Shown: piece after piece, positions 20,745-31,241 of the stretch
How positions within the stretch are numbered: position 1 is the first letter of the stretch
How the letters are laid out: each line of letters starts with the position of its first letter
Source of the DNA: an uncultured Clostridium sp.
GTDB lineage: Bacteria; Bacillota; Clostridia; TANB77; CAG-508
Length of the DNA stretch: 43,715 bases
NCBI GenBank assembly: GCA_948468045.1
Contig: CAOKGO010000014.1
Coordinates: 1-43,715 of the forward strand
Reading direction: 5' to 3'
Made by a program: the position numbers and the translations under genes
Notes under the pieces: model-generated
What the model was told of the DNA's origin: nothing
Databases searched by the model: none
What the model saw: the letters and a program-made list of their open reading frames with translations, nothing else

Positions 20745-23358
20745 TTGGCAAATAATATGATAAAGGATGAAGTAAATGTTAGCAAATTATATGGTTTAGA
20801 GGCAACGATTCCAAAAGAAGAATTTTTACAAAAGTACCATATAAAAGAAAATGGTCTTTCTTCTAATGAAGCTGATGAGAAAATTAGAAATCTTGGTTTT
20901 AATGAGATAAAACAATCAAAACCCAAAAAATGGTATAATTATTTTTTAGAAAGTTTATTTACCCCTTTTAATTGTATTTTACTTGGAATTGTAGCTATTT
21001 TAATTTATACAGACATCTATTTACCGCCAACACCTAGTTATGCAAATATTATTGTAATTGCAATTTTAGTAACTGCTAGTACTCTTTTAGATTTTTTTGA
21101 AGAATATCGTTCTAATAAAGCTGCTGAAGAGCTTAAACAGATGGTAGCAACAACAACAGTAGTTATAAGAGATGGAAAAGAAATACAAATTCCCATTCGT
21201 GAGGTAACTTTAGGAGATACTGTAATTCTTTCTGCTGGTAGCTTAATTCCTGCCGACCTAAGAATTATAGAAGCAAAAGATTTATATGTTGGACAATCTT
21301 CTTTAACTGGTGAGTCAGATAGTGTTAAAAAACAAGTTGAGAGTGAAATAAAACTTGAAGAATTAGAAGCTATCTCTGATTTAGACACCATTTGTTTTAT
21401 GGGAACAAATGTTATTTCAGGAAGTGCAAAAGGAATTGTAATTAAAACTGCTGATTCTACTTACTTTGGAAAAGTTGCTCATACTTTAACAGCTGGCAAG
21501 CCAAAAACTGCTTTTCAAAAGGGAATTGAAAGTATTAGTAAGTTATTAATTAGATTTATGCTAATTATGATACCACTTGTATTTTTATTAAATGCTTGGA
21601 AACATGACATCATAACTGCATTTACTTTTGCTGTTGCAATTGCAATTGGTATTACCCCCCTTCTATTACCTGTAATTTTATCTTCTAGTTTATCTAAAGG
21701 TGCTATTAGAATGTCTAAGAAAAAAACCATAGTTAAAAAATTAGATTCTATTCAAAACTTTGGTGCTATGAACATTTTGTGTACAGATAAAACTGGAACC
21801 TTAACCGAAGATAAAATTGTTTTAGAAAAATACTTAGATATAAATGGAGAAGAAGATATTAGAGTTTTAAAACATGCTTTTTTAAATTCTTATTTTCAAA
21901 CAGGCCTTAAAGGAAATATTGATGAAGCTGTTATCAAAAGAGGTTTAGAAAATGATTTAGGCAATTTAAGTAATGTTTATAAAAAGATAGATGAAATTCC
22001 TTTTGACTTCTCTCGTAGGCGTTTGTCTGTTATTGTAAGTGATGGAACAAAAAAACAACTAATCACAAAAGGTGCAGTTGAAGAAATCTTAAATATTTGC
22101 ACTATGGTAGATTATAAAGGTGAAGTATCACCTATTACAAAAGAAATTAAAGAAAACATCAGAAGAATTAGCAAAAATCTTAATGAAGATGGTCTACGCG
22201 TTGTTGCTGTTTGCCAAAAAAATGATATTTCAAATATTGAACAATTTAGTGTTTCTGATGAAAAAAATATGGTACTATTAGGCTTTATCGGATTTTTAGA
22301 TCCACCAAAAGAAAGTGCAAAAGAATCTATTGAAAAGTTAAATCGTGCTGGAATTCGTGTTGTAGTTTTAACAGGTGATAATGCTGAAGTCACTCGTTGT
22401 ATTTGTAATAAAGTTGGTATCAACTCTAAAAATATTGTACTTGGAAACAAGCTTGATAAATTAACTGATATTGCTGTTTTGCGTTTGCTAAGAAAAACTA
22501 ATATATTTGCTAAGCTTTCTCCTATCCAAAAAGCTAGAATTGTAAGGCTTTTAAGAGAAGCTCGGAAATGTTGTTGGATATATGGGTGATGGAATCAATG
22601 ACAGTCCATCTCTTACAAATTCTGATGTTGGAATTTCTGTTGATACTGCTGTTGATATTGCCAAAGAAGCAGCTGATATAATTTTATTAGAAAAAGACTT
22701 AAATGTTTTATTAGATGGTGTAACAGAAGGTAGACGTACCTATGTAAATTTAATGAAATATATAAAACTTGCTACTAGCTTTAACTTTGGAGAAGTTGTT
22801 TCTGTTATAATTGCAAGTGCATTATTGCCATTTTTACCAGAAACACCTATTCAATTATTAGTTGAAGGTTTGCTTTATGATTTTGGTCAATTAACTTTAC
22901 CTTTTGACCATGTTGACAAAGAAGCTTTACAAAAGCCAAAATCTTTTTCTATTAAAAGTTTAAAAGATTTTATGTTTTTTATGGGACCACTTAGTTCTGC
23001 CTTTGATATGCTAGTATTTGCATCACTTTGGTTTATCTTTAGTGTTAGAGATGTTGCAACATTCCAAACAATTTGGTTTAGTTACAGTATTACCTCTAAC
23101 CTAGTTGGAATGCATATTATTAGAACATCAAAAATGCCTTTTATACAAAGTAATGCCCATAAAGCAGTATACATTTCCTCAATTTCTCTAATTTTAATTG
23201 GAATTTTAGTTCCATTTACACCTTTAGGAAATTTGATTGGTTTAGTTCCAATTGCTACAAAATATATTTTCTTAATATTTGCTGTAACTTTACTTTATTG
23301 CTTTGTAGCCATTTTTGCAAAAAAAATATATATCAAAAAATATGGAGAATGGATTTAG
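20745..23358 (+). CDS. mgtA: Magnesium-translocating P-type ATPase MgtA, read through one CGG +1 frameshift
   Basis: 870 residues when joined, the family length. Actuator domain with SSLTGESD; phosphorylation site CTDKTGTLT in a stretch very close to MgtA (LDSIQNFGAMNILCTDK); N domain; hinge motif MGDGINDSP; C-terminal helices with the MgtA-like WFSYSITSNLVGMHIIRTSK. At 22563 the zero frame reads R-K-C-C-W-I-Y-G-stop; skipping the C of CGG gives A-G-N-V-V-G-Y-M-G-D-G-I-N-D. TM4 reads GITPLLLP where MgtA usually has TPEMLP. Start TTG 20745 after GGAG; ATG 20757 is an alternative. It imports Mg2+ using ATP. The repeat at 23360 serves as terminator. Confidence 0.92.
22563..22565 (+). other. CGG +1 frameshift site, mgtA
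   Basis: GCT-CGG-AAA; skipping C gives GCT-GGA-AAT-GTT. The zero frame ends in TGA seven codons after the CGG. Confidence 0.9.
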
Positions 23359-23359
23359 T

Positions 23360-23396
23360 AGGATTTGGGGACGGCCCCAAAATCCTACTTTTTTTT
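23360..23396 (+). terminator. Palindromic GGGGAC repeat acting as mgtA terminator
   Basis: GGATTTGGGG / CCCCAAAATCC stem (loop ACGG), then nine T, directly after the mgtA stop. The same palindrome, differing at one or two bases, lies inside dnaE at 24475-24501. Confidence 0.75.
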
Positions 23397-23431
23397 AATA
23401 TTCTTAATCTCATTATTTCTTTCTAAATTCC

Positions 23432-26400
23432 TTATAACATACCAATTTTCACATTTTCTTTCCCTATAATATCTTCAAATACTTCTTGAATTTTATCTGT
23501 CAAATAAATCTGCCCACAAGGTTTTATTTCTTCATTTATTCTAATTTGAACATTTATATTATTTTTATCACCATGAAAATAACGTAAAGCTCCCCTTAGT
23601 TTATCTTTTTGCTCCTCATCTGCATTCGTAATATCCAAATTGAATATTTTTTGCTTTTGTTCTCCAAAATTCTTTATATCATTTGCAATAATAGTTGTTG
23701 TATCATCTTCCCTTATACTCAAACGCCCATCAACCACAACTATATTTTCCTCTACTAAACTTTTACCAGCATTTATATAAGCATTTTCAAACACAATGAT
23801 TTCTGCTGTTCCATACAAGTCTTCTATTGTTACAAATGCCATAATTCTGTTATTTTTAGTATATTTCTTTTTAATTGAAGCAATTATTCCTATATATTTT
23901 ACTTTTTGGCCATCTATAAATTTAGGCTTTTCATTTCTTGACATATCCTCTGCTAACATTTGTGAATTCATTTGCTCATCTATTTGTCTTAATTGCATTG
24001 TATTAATTGTTGATTGTGCTTCTATTTGATTTCTTAGTTTTTCTAAAGGATGACCTGAAATATAAATTCCTAAGTATTCTTTTTCAATAGATAATAATTC
24101 TTTATTAGACATTTCTTCTTTTTCTTCAAATTGATATTTTATATCATTCATTTCTTCTTGTTCTTTTTCTGAACCTAAGTCAAACATAGAAACTTGTCCT
24201 GTTAATCCTCTTTTGTTGCTACTTTGAATGACGTCTATAATTTTTTCAAAAGATGCTAAAAGTGTATTTCTTGTTTGTTCAAATTCATCAAAAGCACCTG
24301 CCTTTATTAAACTTTCTATGCATTTTTTATTAACATCTTGATTTGCAATTCTTTCACAAAAATCTGTAAAACTTTTATATGGTCCATTTGCTTTTCTTTC
24401 TGCTACAATACTATTTACTGGTACAGTTCCTACATTTTTAATACTTCCTAATCCAAAACGAATTTTAGCATTATAGGATTTGGGGACAGCCCCAAAATCC
24501 TCTTTTTTAAATTCATCGTATTCAGTGGTGAATTTTCTGTCACTTTTGTTTATTTCTGGCTTTAATATTTCGATTCCTAGCAATTTGCATTCATCAATAT
24601 ATTGTGGAATTTTATCCAAGTTTCCTAAAAAGCTGTTTAAGGTTGCTGCCATGAATTCTGCTGGATAATAGGCTTTTAAATATGCTGTTCTGTATGCAAT
24701 TACTGCATAACAAGCAGCATGTGATTTGTTAAATGCATATTTTGCAAATTCTGACATCTCATCAAATATTTTATTTGCAGATGTTTCGTCTATTCCATTT
24801 CTTACGCAACCTGGTACTACCACATTTCCCTTTTCATCAATTTGACCATTTATAAATATTTCTCTTTCTTTTGCCATAACATCTAGCTTTTTCTTTCCCA
24901 TGGCTCTTCTTACCAAATCTGCTCTTCCGTAAAGAATATCCTGCCAGGTCACGTACTATTTGCATAACTTGTTCTTGATATACCATACAACCATAAGTTA
25001 CATTTAAAATTGGTTCTAGGCTTGGATGTGTATATTCATTATGTCCTGGATTTAGTTTTCCCTTAACATATCTTGGTATTTGGTCCATTGGTCCTGGTCT
25101 ATAAAGTGATACCCCTGCAATTAAATCTTCCAAACAGTCTGGCTTTAACTCTTTCATAAAGTTTGTCATTCCTTGTGATTCAAATTGGAAAATTCCACAA
25201 GATTTTCCCTCTTGCCATAATTTATATACTTTTGGGTCTGCCATGTCTTTGTCAAATTCTACATCAATTCCTCTATTTTCTTTTACTAATTCTATTGTAT
25301 CTTGTATAACCGTTAATGTTCTTAATCCTAAAAAGTCCATTTTTAATAATCCTAGTTCTTCTAGGGTTGTCATTATATATTGTGTCGAAATTTGTCCATC
25401 ACGAACATATAATGGAACATAAGTGTCTACTGGCTCTTTAGTAATAACTACTCCGACATGCATGTGTAGATGCCTGCCTTGGCATTCCCTCTAATCCCAT
25501 AGCAATGTCTAATACTTTTTTAACAGTTTCATCTGTCTCATATCTTTGTTTTAGTTCTATGTTTTGCTCTAAAGCTTTTCCAATAGTAATATGCAATTCA
25601 TTTGGTATCATTTTAGCTAAACTATCTGCTTCTGCATATGGTACATCTAACACTCTTGCTACATCTCTTATAACCATTTTCGCTGCCATTGTACCAAATG
25701 TAATTATTTGTGATACATGGTCATGTCCATATTTTTTAGATACATAGTCAATTACATCTTGCCTATGTTCATAACAAAAATCAACGTCGAAGTCAGGCAT
25801 ACTAATTCTTTCTGGATTTAAAAATCTCTCAAAAAGAAGTCCGTATTTCATAGGGTCAATATCTGTAATTTCTATACTATATGCAATAATCGAACCTGCT
25901 CCAGAACCACGTCCTGGACCTACTGATATATTATGTGTTTTGGCATAATGAATAAAATCCCATACAATTAGGAAATAATCTACATATCCCATTTTCTTTA
26001 TAATACCTAATTCATATTCTGCCCTATCTAATATTTCTTGTGATGGATTTTCTCCATATCTTTTTTTTATTCCATCATCACATAATTTTTTGAAATAATC
26101 ATAATGTGTTTCAAATTCTTTAGGTACATCATAATTTGGCAAAATAGTATTACCAAATTCAAATTCTACATTACATTCTTCAGCTATTTTTACTGTATTT
26201 TCAATTGCATCTGGAAAAGCATTAAAATATTCTATCATTTCTTCAGATGACTTTACATATAATTCATCTGTTTCAAACCTCATTCTATCCACATCACTCA
26301 TTCTTTTGCCTGTTTGAATGCACAATAAAACCTCATGATTATAGGCATCTTCTTTTTTTAAGTAATGGGCATCATTAGTTGCAACTAACGGAATGTCTAA

Positions 26401-26985
26401 TTTTCTAGCTAAAGCTACTAATTTTTGATTTGCTAAAACTTGCTCTTGTATTCCATTATTTTGAATTTCAATATAATAATCTTTTCCAAAAACTTTTTTA
26501 TGCCAAAGAGCAATTTCTTCTGCTTTTGGGTCATCTCCATTTAGTAAAGCTTGGTTTACTGAACCTGCTAGACACGCACTTAAACAGATTAGTCCCTCAT
26601 GATATTTTTCTAGTACCTCTAAGTCGATACGTGGTTTATAATAATATCCATCAACAAAACCAATTGAAACTAACTTGCTTAAATTTTGGTATCCTTGCTG
26701 GTTCTTGGCTAATAAAATTAGATGATTATAATGATTATCCACATTTGGTTCTTTGTCAAATCTACTTCTTGGTGCAACATATACTTCACATCCAATAATT
26801 GGCTTAACTCCCTCTTTTTTGCAAGCTTTATAAAAGTCAATTGCTCCATACATAACACCATGATCTGTAATTGCTATGGCGTCCATTCCTAGCTCTTTGG
26901 CTCTTACTGGTAAATCTTTAATTCTATTTGCTCCATCTAGCAAGCTATATTCACTATGTATATGTAAATGCACAAAATCTGACAT
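23432..26985 (-). CDS. dnaE: DNA polymerase III alpha subunit DnaE, read through two CGG +1 frameshifts
   Basis: 1183 residues when joined. N-terminal PHP domain (FVHLHIHSEYSLLDG, AITDHGVMYG); polymerase palm with the catalytic aspartates in MPDFDVDFCYEHR; fingers; tandem helix-hairpin region; OB fold (VKYIGIIASIKKKYTK). Site 1 at 25455: STHAC then G-V-V-I-T, where DnaE has HAxGVVI. Site 2 at 24929: DLAGYSL then G-R-A-D-L-V-R-R-A-M-G, the invariant GYSLGxAD. Without both shifts this essential replicase would be in three pieces. Start ATG 26985 after GGAGA. A palindromic repeat is inserted in frame at 24475-24501. Promoter at 27104-27132, divergent from the hydrolase. Confidence 0.93.
24475..24501. 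repeat. GGGGAC palindrome inserted in frame within dnaE
   Basis: AGGATTTGGGGACAGCCCC.. palindrome, near-identical to 23360-23387. In the dnaE frame it codes for EDFGAVPKSYN, between KFTTEYDEF and KIRFGLGSIKNVG, where other DnaE proteins go directly from one to the other. Confidence 0.7.
24927..24929 (-). other. CGG +1 frameshift site, dnaE site 2
   Basis: Minus-strand TTA-CGG-AAG; skipping C gives TTA-GGA-AGA-GCA-GAT (L-G-R-A-D). Confidence 0.9.
25453..25455 (-). other. CGG +1 frameshift site, dnaE site 1
   Basis: Minus-strand TGT-CGG-AGT; skipping C gives TGT-GGA-GTA-GTT-ATT (C-G-V-V-I). Confidence 0.9.
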
Positions 26986-27007
26986 ATCATTCTCCTTTTG
27001 TCCATGT

Positions 27008-27046
27008 GAAATGTCGCATTGGGGACGTTTCCTTTCGGACATTTTC
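27008..27046. repeat. GGGACGTTTCC-type repeat upstream of dnaE
   Basis: GAAATGTCGCATTGGGGACG followed by TTTCCTTTCGGACATTTTC: an interrupted palindrome related to 28446-28531. It lies in the dnaE leader between promoter and start codon. Confidence 0.55.
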
Positions 27047-27103
27047 TTGAATTATAACTTAATTTGAAAATTTTATATTTAATTTACTCTTAAATTTATT
27101 GCT

Positions 27104-27132
27104 ATTTTATCATATTTTGTTTTATTTTACAA
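27104..27132 (-). promoter_or_regulatory. dnaE promoter
   Basis: Minus strand TTGTAA, 17 bases, TAAAAT, about 120 bases ahead of the dnaE ATG. Its -35 overlaps that of the divergent hydrolase promoter. Confidence 0.5.
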
Positions 27133-27154
27133 ATCTGTAATAATATGTTATACT
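27126..27154 (+). promoter_or_regulatory. Hydrolase promoter, divergent from dnaE
   Basis: TTTACA, 17 bases, TATACT. About 90 bases of leader before the TTG at 27251. Confidence 0.55.
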
Positions 27155-27250
27155 GTAAACATAATATTTTTGTTTGATATTTTAAACTTACTTTTCTAAA
27201 GCGTAAACCAGTGTCTGTCAAAAATAAATAATATAAAAGAGGTGTTAATT

Positions 27251-28443
27251 TTGAAAATTCCAAATACTCACAAAAGTAATAGTTCATTTGGTGCAGTAAA
27301 ATTAGAAAATGGAAAAAGTTGCTCAGCTTGTTGTATGCCAATACGTAAATATAGTTTAGAAGAAAATCAATGGAATGAAGTCTCTAAAGAAAATACTGGA
27401 AAAGCTTTTTCTGTTGTTAAATATAGCACAGAATTTGGTAAACTGGCCAATAATCCTAATTCTTATTTTGAATATTTTATTCTTTTAGATGGTATGAGAG
27501 CAGAAAATTACTCTAAAACTGGAACATCTTTTGATGGAAATAGTGGTTGGGGAATTAAAAATTATTTAAATGATTTAGAAAATAAAAATTCAAGAATAAA
27601 AGCTTTAACTGTTTTAGTAGATAAAGATGCTCCATTAGAAGAACAATCTAAATTATTAGCTCATAAAATAAATAAATTAAAAGATATGAAACATTGCAAA
27701 AAAATAAATATATTACGGAATATCTAAATGTGGAACAATGGTTACTGCTATGTTAAAATATTTGCAAAATAATGATTTAGATAAACTTCATATAGTTTCT
27801 GCTGAAGCACCTTACTTAGGCACTATCTACGCTTCTCCTAATTTGTTATATGCAAAAGCAGATGAAACACTTGGAAAAATTCCAGATAAAATGGCAAAAA
27901 GGTTTATTCCTTTTTTTACAACAAATTAGACCTAGAATAGAACATCCAAACTTTTTAAATAATCTTTCAACAGTAAAGTTTTTTACAGATTTCCATTGGA
28001 ATTTATTTAGTCAATCGCATATGGATTATGATATATCTTCATTAGGCGAAGATGGCGTCCCTCATCAACATTTAGATAGATATGATGAAAATTATTTAAA
28101 AAATCTATTTAATGAAGAAACATTAAAAAAACTACAACAAGTAGATTTCACAAATGTTACAACTTATTGTACTAAAAAAACATTAGAAAATTCTATAAAA
28201 GCTTTAAATGCTACTGGTGTTTTATTGTATATCTCTGACAATGTTTTATTTGATGAACCATCAGATGGTATGGTTGCTTTAAGGTCTTGTAGCTATATTG
28301 AGGAAGTTTGTAAACAACATAACATTCCTCTTTCAACACTTAAACTTCCTGATGGACATCATGCTATTTCAAGTGATAAAATAATGGTTCAAAAAATTAT
28401 GGAACATATGTATACTATAAAAGATAAAGATTTTGAAAGGTGA
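27251..28443 (+). CDS. Alpha/beta-fold hydrolase, one CGG +1 shift plus one T-run frameshift
   Basis: About 395 residues when joined. At 27716 the zero frame reads I-L-R-N-I-stop; skipping C of CGG gives K-I-N-I-L-G-I-S-K-C-G-T-M-V-T-A, a nucleophile elbow (G-x-S-x-x-G) after a beta strand. A second break at 27911-27917 is a run of seven T; six would give RFIPFLQQIRPRIEHPN. The candidate acid is in EPSDGMVAL (like the GDGxV loop of lipases) and the candidate histidine in PDGHHAIS. An esterase or lipase-like role is inferred; the substrate is unknown. Start at TTG 27251 after AGAGGTG; GTG 27242 is the alternative. If the T run is genuine the gene may be inactive. Confidence 0.65.
27716..27718 (+). 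other. CGG +1 frameshift site, alpha/beta hydrolase
   Basis: TTA-CGG-AAT; skipping C gives TTA-GGA-ATA-TCT (L-G-I-S), restoring the nucleophile elbow. Confidence 0.8.
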
Positions 28444-28445
28444 AA

Positions 28446-28531
28446 TTGGGCGTTTCTTTTCCACATTTTTGTGAAGATTTAGAACACATATTATAAACAA
28501 ACTAAAAATGTCCCAAAAGAAACGTCCCCAA
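28446..28531. repeat. GGGACGTTTCTTTT-type inverted repeat
   Basis: Arms TTGGGCGTTTCTTTT..ACATTTTT (from 28446) and AAAAATGTcccAAAAGAAACG (to 28531) lie between the converging hydrolase and MFS genes and could terminate both. Confidence 0.6.
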
Positions 28532-28538
28532 CACGACG

Positions 28539-29792
28539 TTATCCCTCTTTGATTTCTATTCCAACCCTTGGTTTCATATAAATAGATATTAATATTACTA
28601 TTAATGTGAAAGTTATTCCTATTGCTAATGTTGCTTGTTTAATATTCATTATAACTAAAAATGCACTTCCTGCATATTCTACAAATGCTTTCATAAGATT
28701 TGTTACTATTCCATTACAGGCATAGATTTTAGGCAAAATATCATTTGTAGCAAAATTTCCTAAATAACGTTTTTTTACAATTTGATACACACCTTTACAT
28801 GCATGTCTAATACAAAATACACTTATAATAATTCCTAATTGTATTCCAATTGGTATGTCTAAAAGCATTGTTGTTCCAATAACTATACACCCAATTGTCA
28901 TTGTTAGACCTAATATTGTTAATGACTTATTTTTAAATTTACTATTAAATTCATTTGCTTTTTTTGAGGTGAATCCTGTTATTATTTGTACAGTTGCATA
29001 TATTATTCCTATGTAAGTAGCAGATACTTTTATATCTTTTAATAATGTATTTTGGTATGTTTCCAATAATGTTATCATTCCCCAAACAACACCTAACATG
29101 ACCATTAGTGCTTTTAATCTTTCTGACTTAAAAATATAGCTAAATCCTTCTTTTAAATTTTGTAAATTTTCTTTTAGTGTTATCTTTTCTGTCCTTTCTC
29201 CTGTATATTCTTCAACATCAATAAAATTATAAGAAATGATAGTTGCAAAAATTAAAGCAATTGTGCATAATATCATTGGAATATATGGATTGATCGTATA
29301 AAAATATCCTGATAATACTTTAGAAGCTGCTGCTATATAGCAATATTTTGAATATCCTTTTCCATCAATATGGGAAAAGATTTCTCCCTTTTTATTTGTT
29401 TGTGGAATAGAAACATTTAAGAATGGTGATAAACATATATTTGTTAATGTAAATGCAATTGCTTTAATAAATCGAGCAAAAATTACCATTCCAAAGTTTA
29501 AACTACACATAACTAATATTACACTTACTATTCTTAATATATTTCCTAACAAAATACTATTTCTTTTTCCTATTTTATTTACAATTATCATTGTTGGCAT
29601 TTGCATTATTATATTAAATATAGCATAAATAGAACTTGACAATACAATATTTGCGTCTGATATTCCTTTTACTTGTGATAAAAACAAAACTTCTATCCCA
29701 TAGTAAAATATATAATCTAATCCTATCATTTGGTATATGGTAAATAATTTCATATTTGACTTTCTTATTTTTGCTATTTGTTTTTCTTCCAT
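28539..29792 (-). CDS. Major facilitator superfamily transporter
   Basis: 417 residues with about 12 hydrophobic helices and a charged central loop (VEEYTGERTEKITLKENLQN) between helices 6 and 7. The loop after helix 2 reads NKIGKRNSILLG, close to the MFS motif A (GxxxDRxGRR). Similar clostridial proteins are annotated as multidrug-efflux type, but the substrate cannot be told. ATG has GAGG six bases upstream. Transcribed divergently from the thioesterase. Confidence 0.85.
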   Translation of the reverse strand: MEEKQIAKIRKSNMKLFTIYQMIGLDYIFYYGIEVLFLSQVKGISDANIVLSSSIYAIFNIIMQMPTMIIVNKIGKRNSILLGNILRIVSVILVMCSLNFGMVIFARFIKAIAFTLTNICLSPFLNVSIPQTNKKGEIFSHIDGKGYSKYCYIAAASKVLSGYFYTINPYIPMILCTIALIFATIISYNFIDVEEYTGERTEKITLKENLQNLKEGFSYIFKSERLKALMVMLGVVWGMITLLETYQNTLLKDIKVSATYIGIIYATVQIITGFTSKKANEFNSKFKNKSLTILGLTMTIGCIVIGTTMLLDIPIGIQLGIIISVFCIRHACKGVYQIVKKRYLGNFATNDILPKIYACNGIVTNLMKAFVEYAGSAFLVIMNIKQATLAIGITFTLIVILISIYMKPRVGIEIKEG

Positions 29793-29844
29793 TTTATTCC
29801 TCTTTTGATTTTTTATCTCAATTTTTTTATAGATATATCATATT

Positions 29845-29873
29845 TTTACTTTTTTAGCAAGTTATGTTATAAT
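29845..29873 (+). promoter_or_regulatory. Thioesterase promoter
   Basis: TTTACT, 17 bases, TATAAT, about 28 bases ahead of the ATG at 29902. Confidence 0.65.
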
Positions 29874-29901
29874 TTTTACATAAGAAAGGAAGCGAGATCT
29901 T

Positions 29902-30315
29902 ATGACAGACTTTACATTTATAAGAAGAATTAATTATTATGAAACAGATCGAATGGGAGTTGTCCACCATTCTAATTATATTCGTTTTTTAGAAGAAGCA
30001 AGATGTAAAATGCTAAACTTCTACAAAATGCCTTATTCTGCTTTTGAAAAAAAAGGTGTTATGATTCCTGTACTTTCTGTGAATTGTAATTTTAAACAAC
30101 ATATTACTTTTGATGATGTTATAGAAATTAAAACTTCTGTAAAGGATTTTAATGGTGTTAGATTAACTATGGGGTATAACGTCATTGAACAAAAAACTGG
30201 AAATTTAGTATTAATAGGTGAAACAAAGCATTGTTTTACTGACTTAAATTTGAAACCTATTCGTTTGCAAAAGAAAATTCCTGATTTTTATAATCAATTT
30301 ATTAATTTACTTTAG
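29902..30315 (+). CDS. Acyl-CoA thioesterase, hotdog fold (YbgC/4HBT type)
   Basis: 137 residues. The active-site signature is YYETDRMGVVHHSNYIRFLEEAR (Y-x-x-T-D-x-x-G-V-V-H-x-x-x-Y) with the catalytic aspartate at about residue 16. The following helix and the VIEIKTSVKDF strand are typical of the family. It hydrolyses acyl-CoA or acyl-ACP thioesters; chain preference unknown. RBS AAGGAAG before the ATG. The D-R of TDRMG is written GAT-CGA, so CGA is read as arginine in this genome, unlike CGG. Confidence 0.88.
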   Translation: MTDFTFIRRINYYETDRMGVVHHSNYIRFLEEARCKMLNFYKMPYSAFEKKGVMIPVLSVNCNFKQHITFDDVIEIKTSVKDFNGVRLTMGYNVIEQKTGNLVLIGETKHCFTDLNLKPIRLQKKIPDFYNQFINLL

Positions 30316-30329
30316 TAAATTCTAAGTAA

Positions 30330-30600
30330 ACATATTCTACGCAAATTTGCTAAAGCAAATTTGGCAGGCAAATAAATACGGAGCATGTAAAAGGTCAAAG
30401 AACCTAATGAGGTTGCTGAAAAGCTATTTTTTGAGTTAGTCAATCCCACTTTTAAATCAAAAATCATTTCAAATTAATACCATTATGGTAATCGAATATT
30501 AATATTTGTTTAATTTTTATATAAAAGTGGATTGGCATTTTTGAAAAATGTTACTTTTTCAGCAGCCTCAACCTAATCATGCTCCTTTTGTTCTTAATTT
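30330..30600. repeat. Two-hairpin dispersed repeat, copy B, interrupted by a MITE
   Basis: CATATTCTACGCAAATTTGC, AAAGCAAATTTGGCAGG, ACGGAGCATGT and, after the insertion, CATGCTCCTTTTGTTCTTAAT match copy A (18406-18530). Once 30409-30577 is removed, the GAGCATG/CATGCTC stem closes as in copy A. Confidence 0.7.
30409..30569. mobile_element. 161-bp MITE with 8-bp target-site duplication
   Basis: Ends GAGGTTGCTGAAAAG and CTTTTTCAGCAGCCTC are near-perfect terminal inverted repeats. AACCTAAT flanks it on both sides (30401-30408 and 30570-30577). It has no coding capacity and so depends on a transposase elsewhere. Confidence 0.8.
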
Positions 30601-30604
30601 ATTT

Positions 30605-30634
30605 GAGACAACCTAGACCTGTCCCTACTGTCTC
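30605..30634. repeat. Short relative of the 32-bp GGGACAGG inverted repeat
   Basis: GAGACA ... AGACCTGTCCCTACTGTCTC; the right part is identical to the right arm of 20615-20646. It abuts the rubrerythrin stop codon and may terminate that gene. Confidence 0.6.
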
Positions 30635-31181
30635 AGAAATATCTTTTTAATAATCCTTCAAATCCTTTTCCGTGTCTTGCTTCATCTTTGCACATTTCAT
30701 GTACTGTATCATGTATTGCATCATAACCTAATTCTTTTGCTCTTGTTGCTAATTCTTTTTTTCCCATACAAGCTCCACATTCTGCTTCTGCTCTTAACAT
30801 TACGTTTTTCTTTGTATCTGGATATACTACTTCTCCTAATAATTCAGCAAATTTTGCTGCATGTTCTGCCTCTTCCCATGCATATCTTTTAAATGCTTCT
30901 GCAATTTCTGGATAACCATCTCTGTCTGCTTGACGGCTCATTGCTATATACATTCCAACTTCTGTACATTCTCCCATAAAATTGTCTTTTAGACCTTTTA
31001 CTACTTCTGCATCTAATCCTTGTGCTACGCCTATTTTGTGTTCGTCTGCATATTGGCTTGTACCTTGTTCTTGTTTTCTTTCTTCAAATTTTTCTTTTCC
31101 TGCTCCACATTGTGGACATCTTTCAGGAGCTTCTTCTCCAAAGTGAATATATCCACATACTTTACATACATATGCTTTCAT
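30633..31181 (-). CDS. Rubrerythrin with N-terminal rubredoxin domain (NADH-peroxidase type)
   Basis: 182 residues. An N-terminal rubredoxin-like iron site ([21 protein letters not shown]) is followed by the diiron four-helix domain with its ExxH motifs ([31 protein letters not shown]). In this reversed order the family acts as NADH-dependent peroxidase or oxidase in clostridia, removing H2O2 and O2. Codon use is richer in highly expressed codons, and the promoter is strong. Stop is TGA at 30633-30635. Confidence 0.92.
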   Translation of the reverse strand: MKAYVCKVCGYIHFGEEAPERCPQCGAGKEKFEERKQEQGTSQYADEHKIGVAQGLDAEVVKGLKDNFMGECTEVGMYIAMSRQADRDGYPEIAEAFKRYAWEEAEHAAKFAELLGEVVYPDTKKNVMLRAEAECGACMGKKELATRAKELGYDAIHDTVHEMCKDEARHGKGFEGLLKRYF

Positions 31182-31211
31182 TATTTTACCTCCTTTAATT
31201 TGTTCTATTTG

Positions 31212-31239
31212 ATTATATATATTTTTTTTATTTTGTCAA
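31212..31239 (-). promoter_or_regulatory. Rubrerythrin promoter
   Basis: Minus strand TTGACA, 16 bases, TATAAT. Lies between the rubrerythrin gene and the end of the first VWA gene. Confidence 0.75.
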
Positions 31240-31241
31240 TA

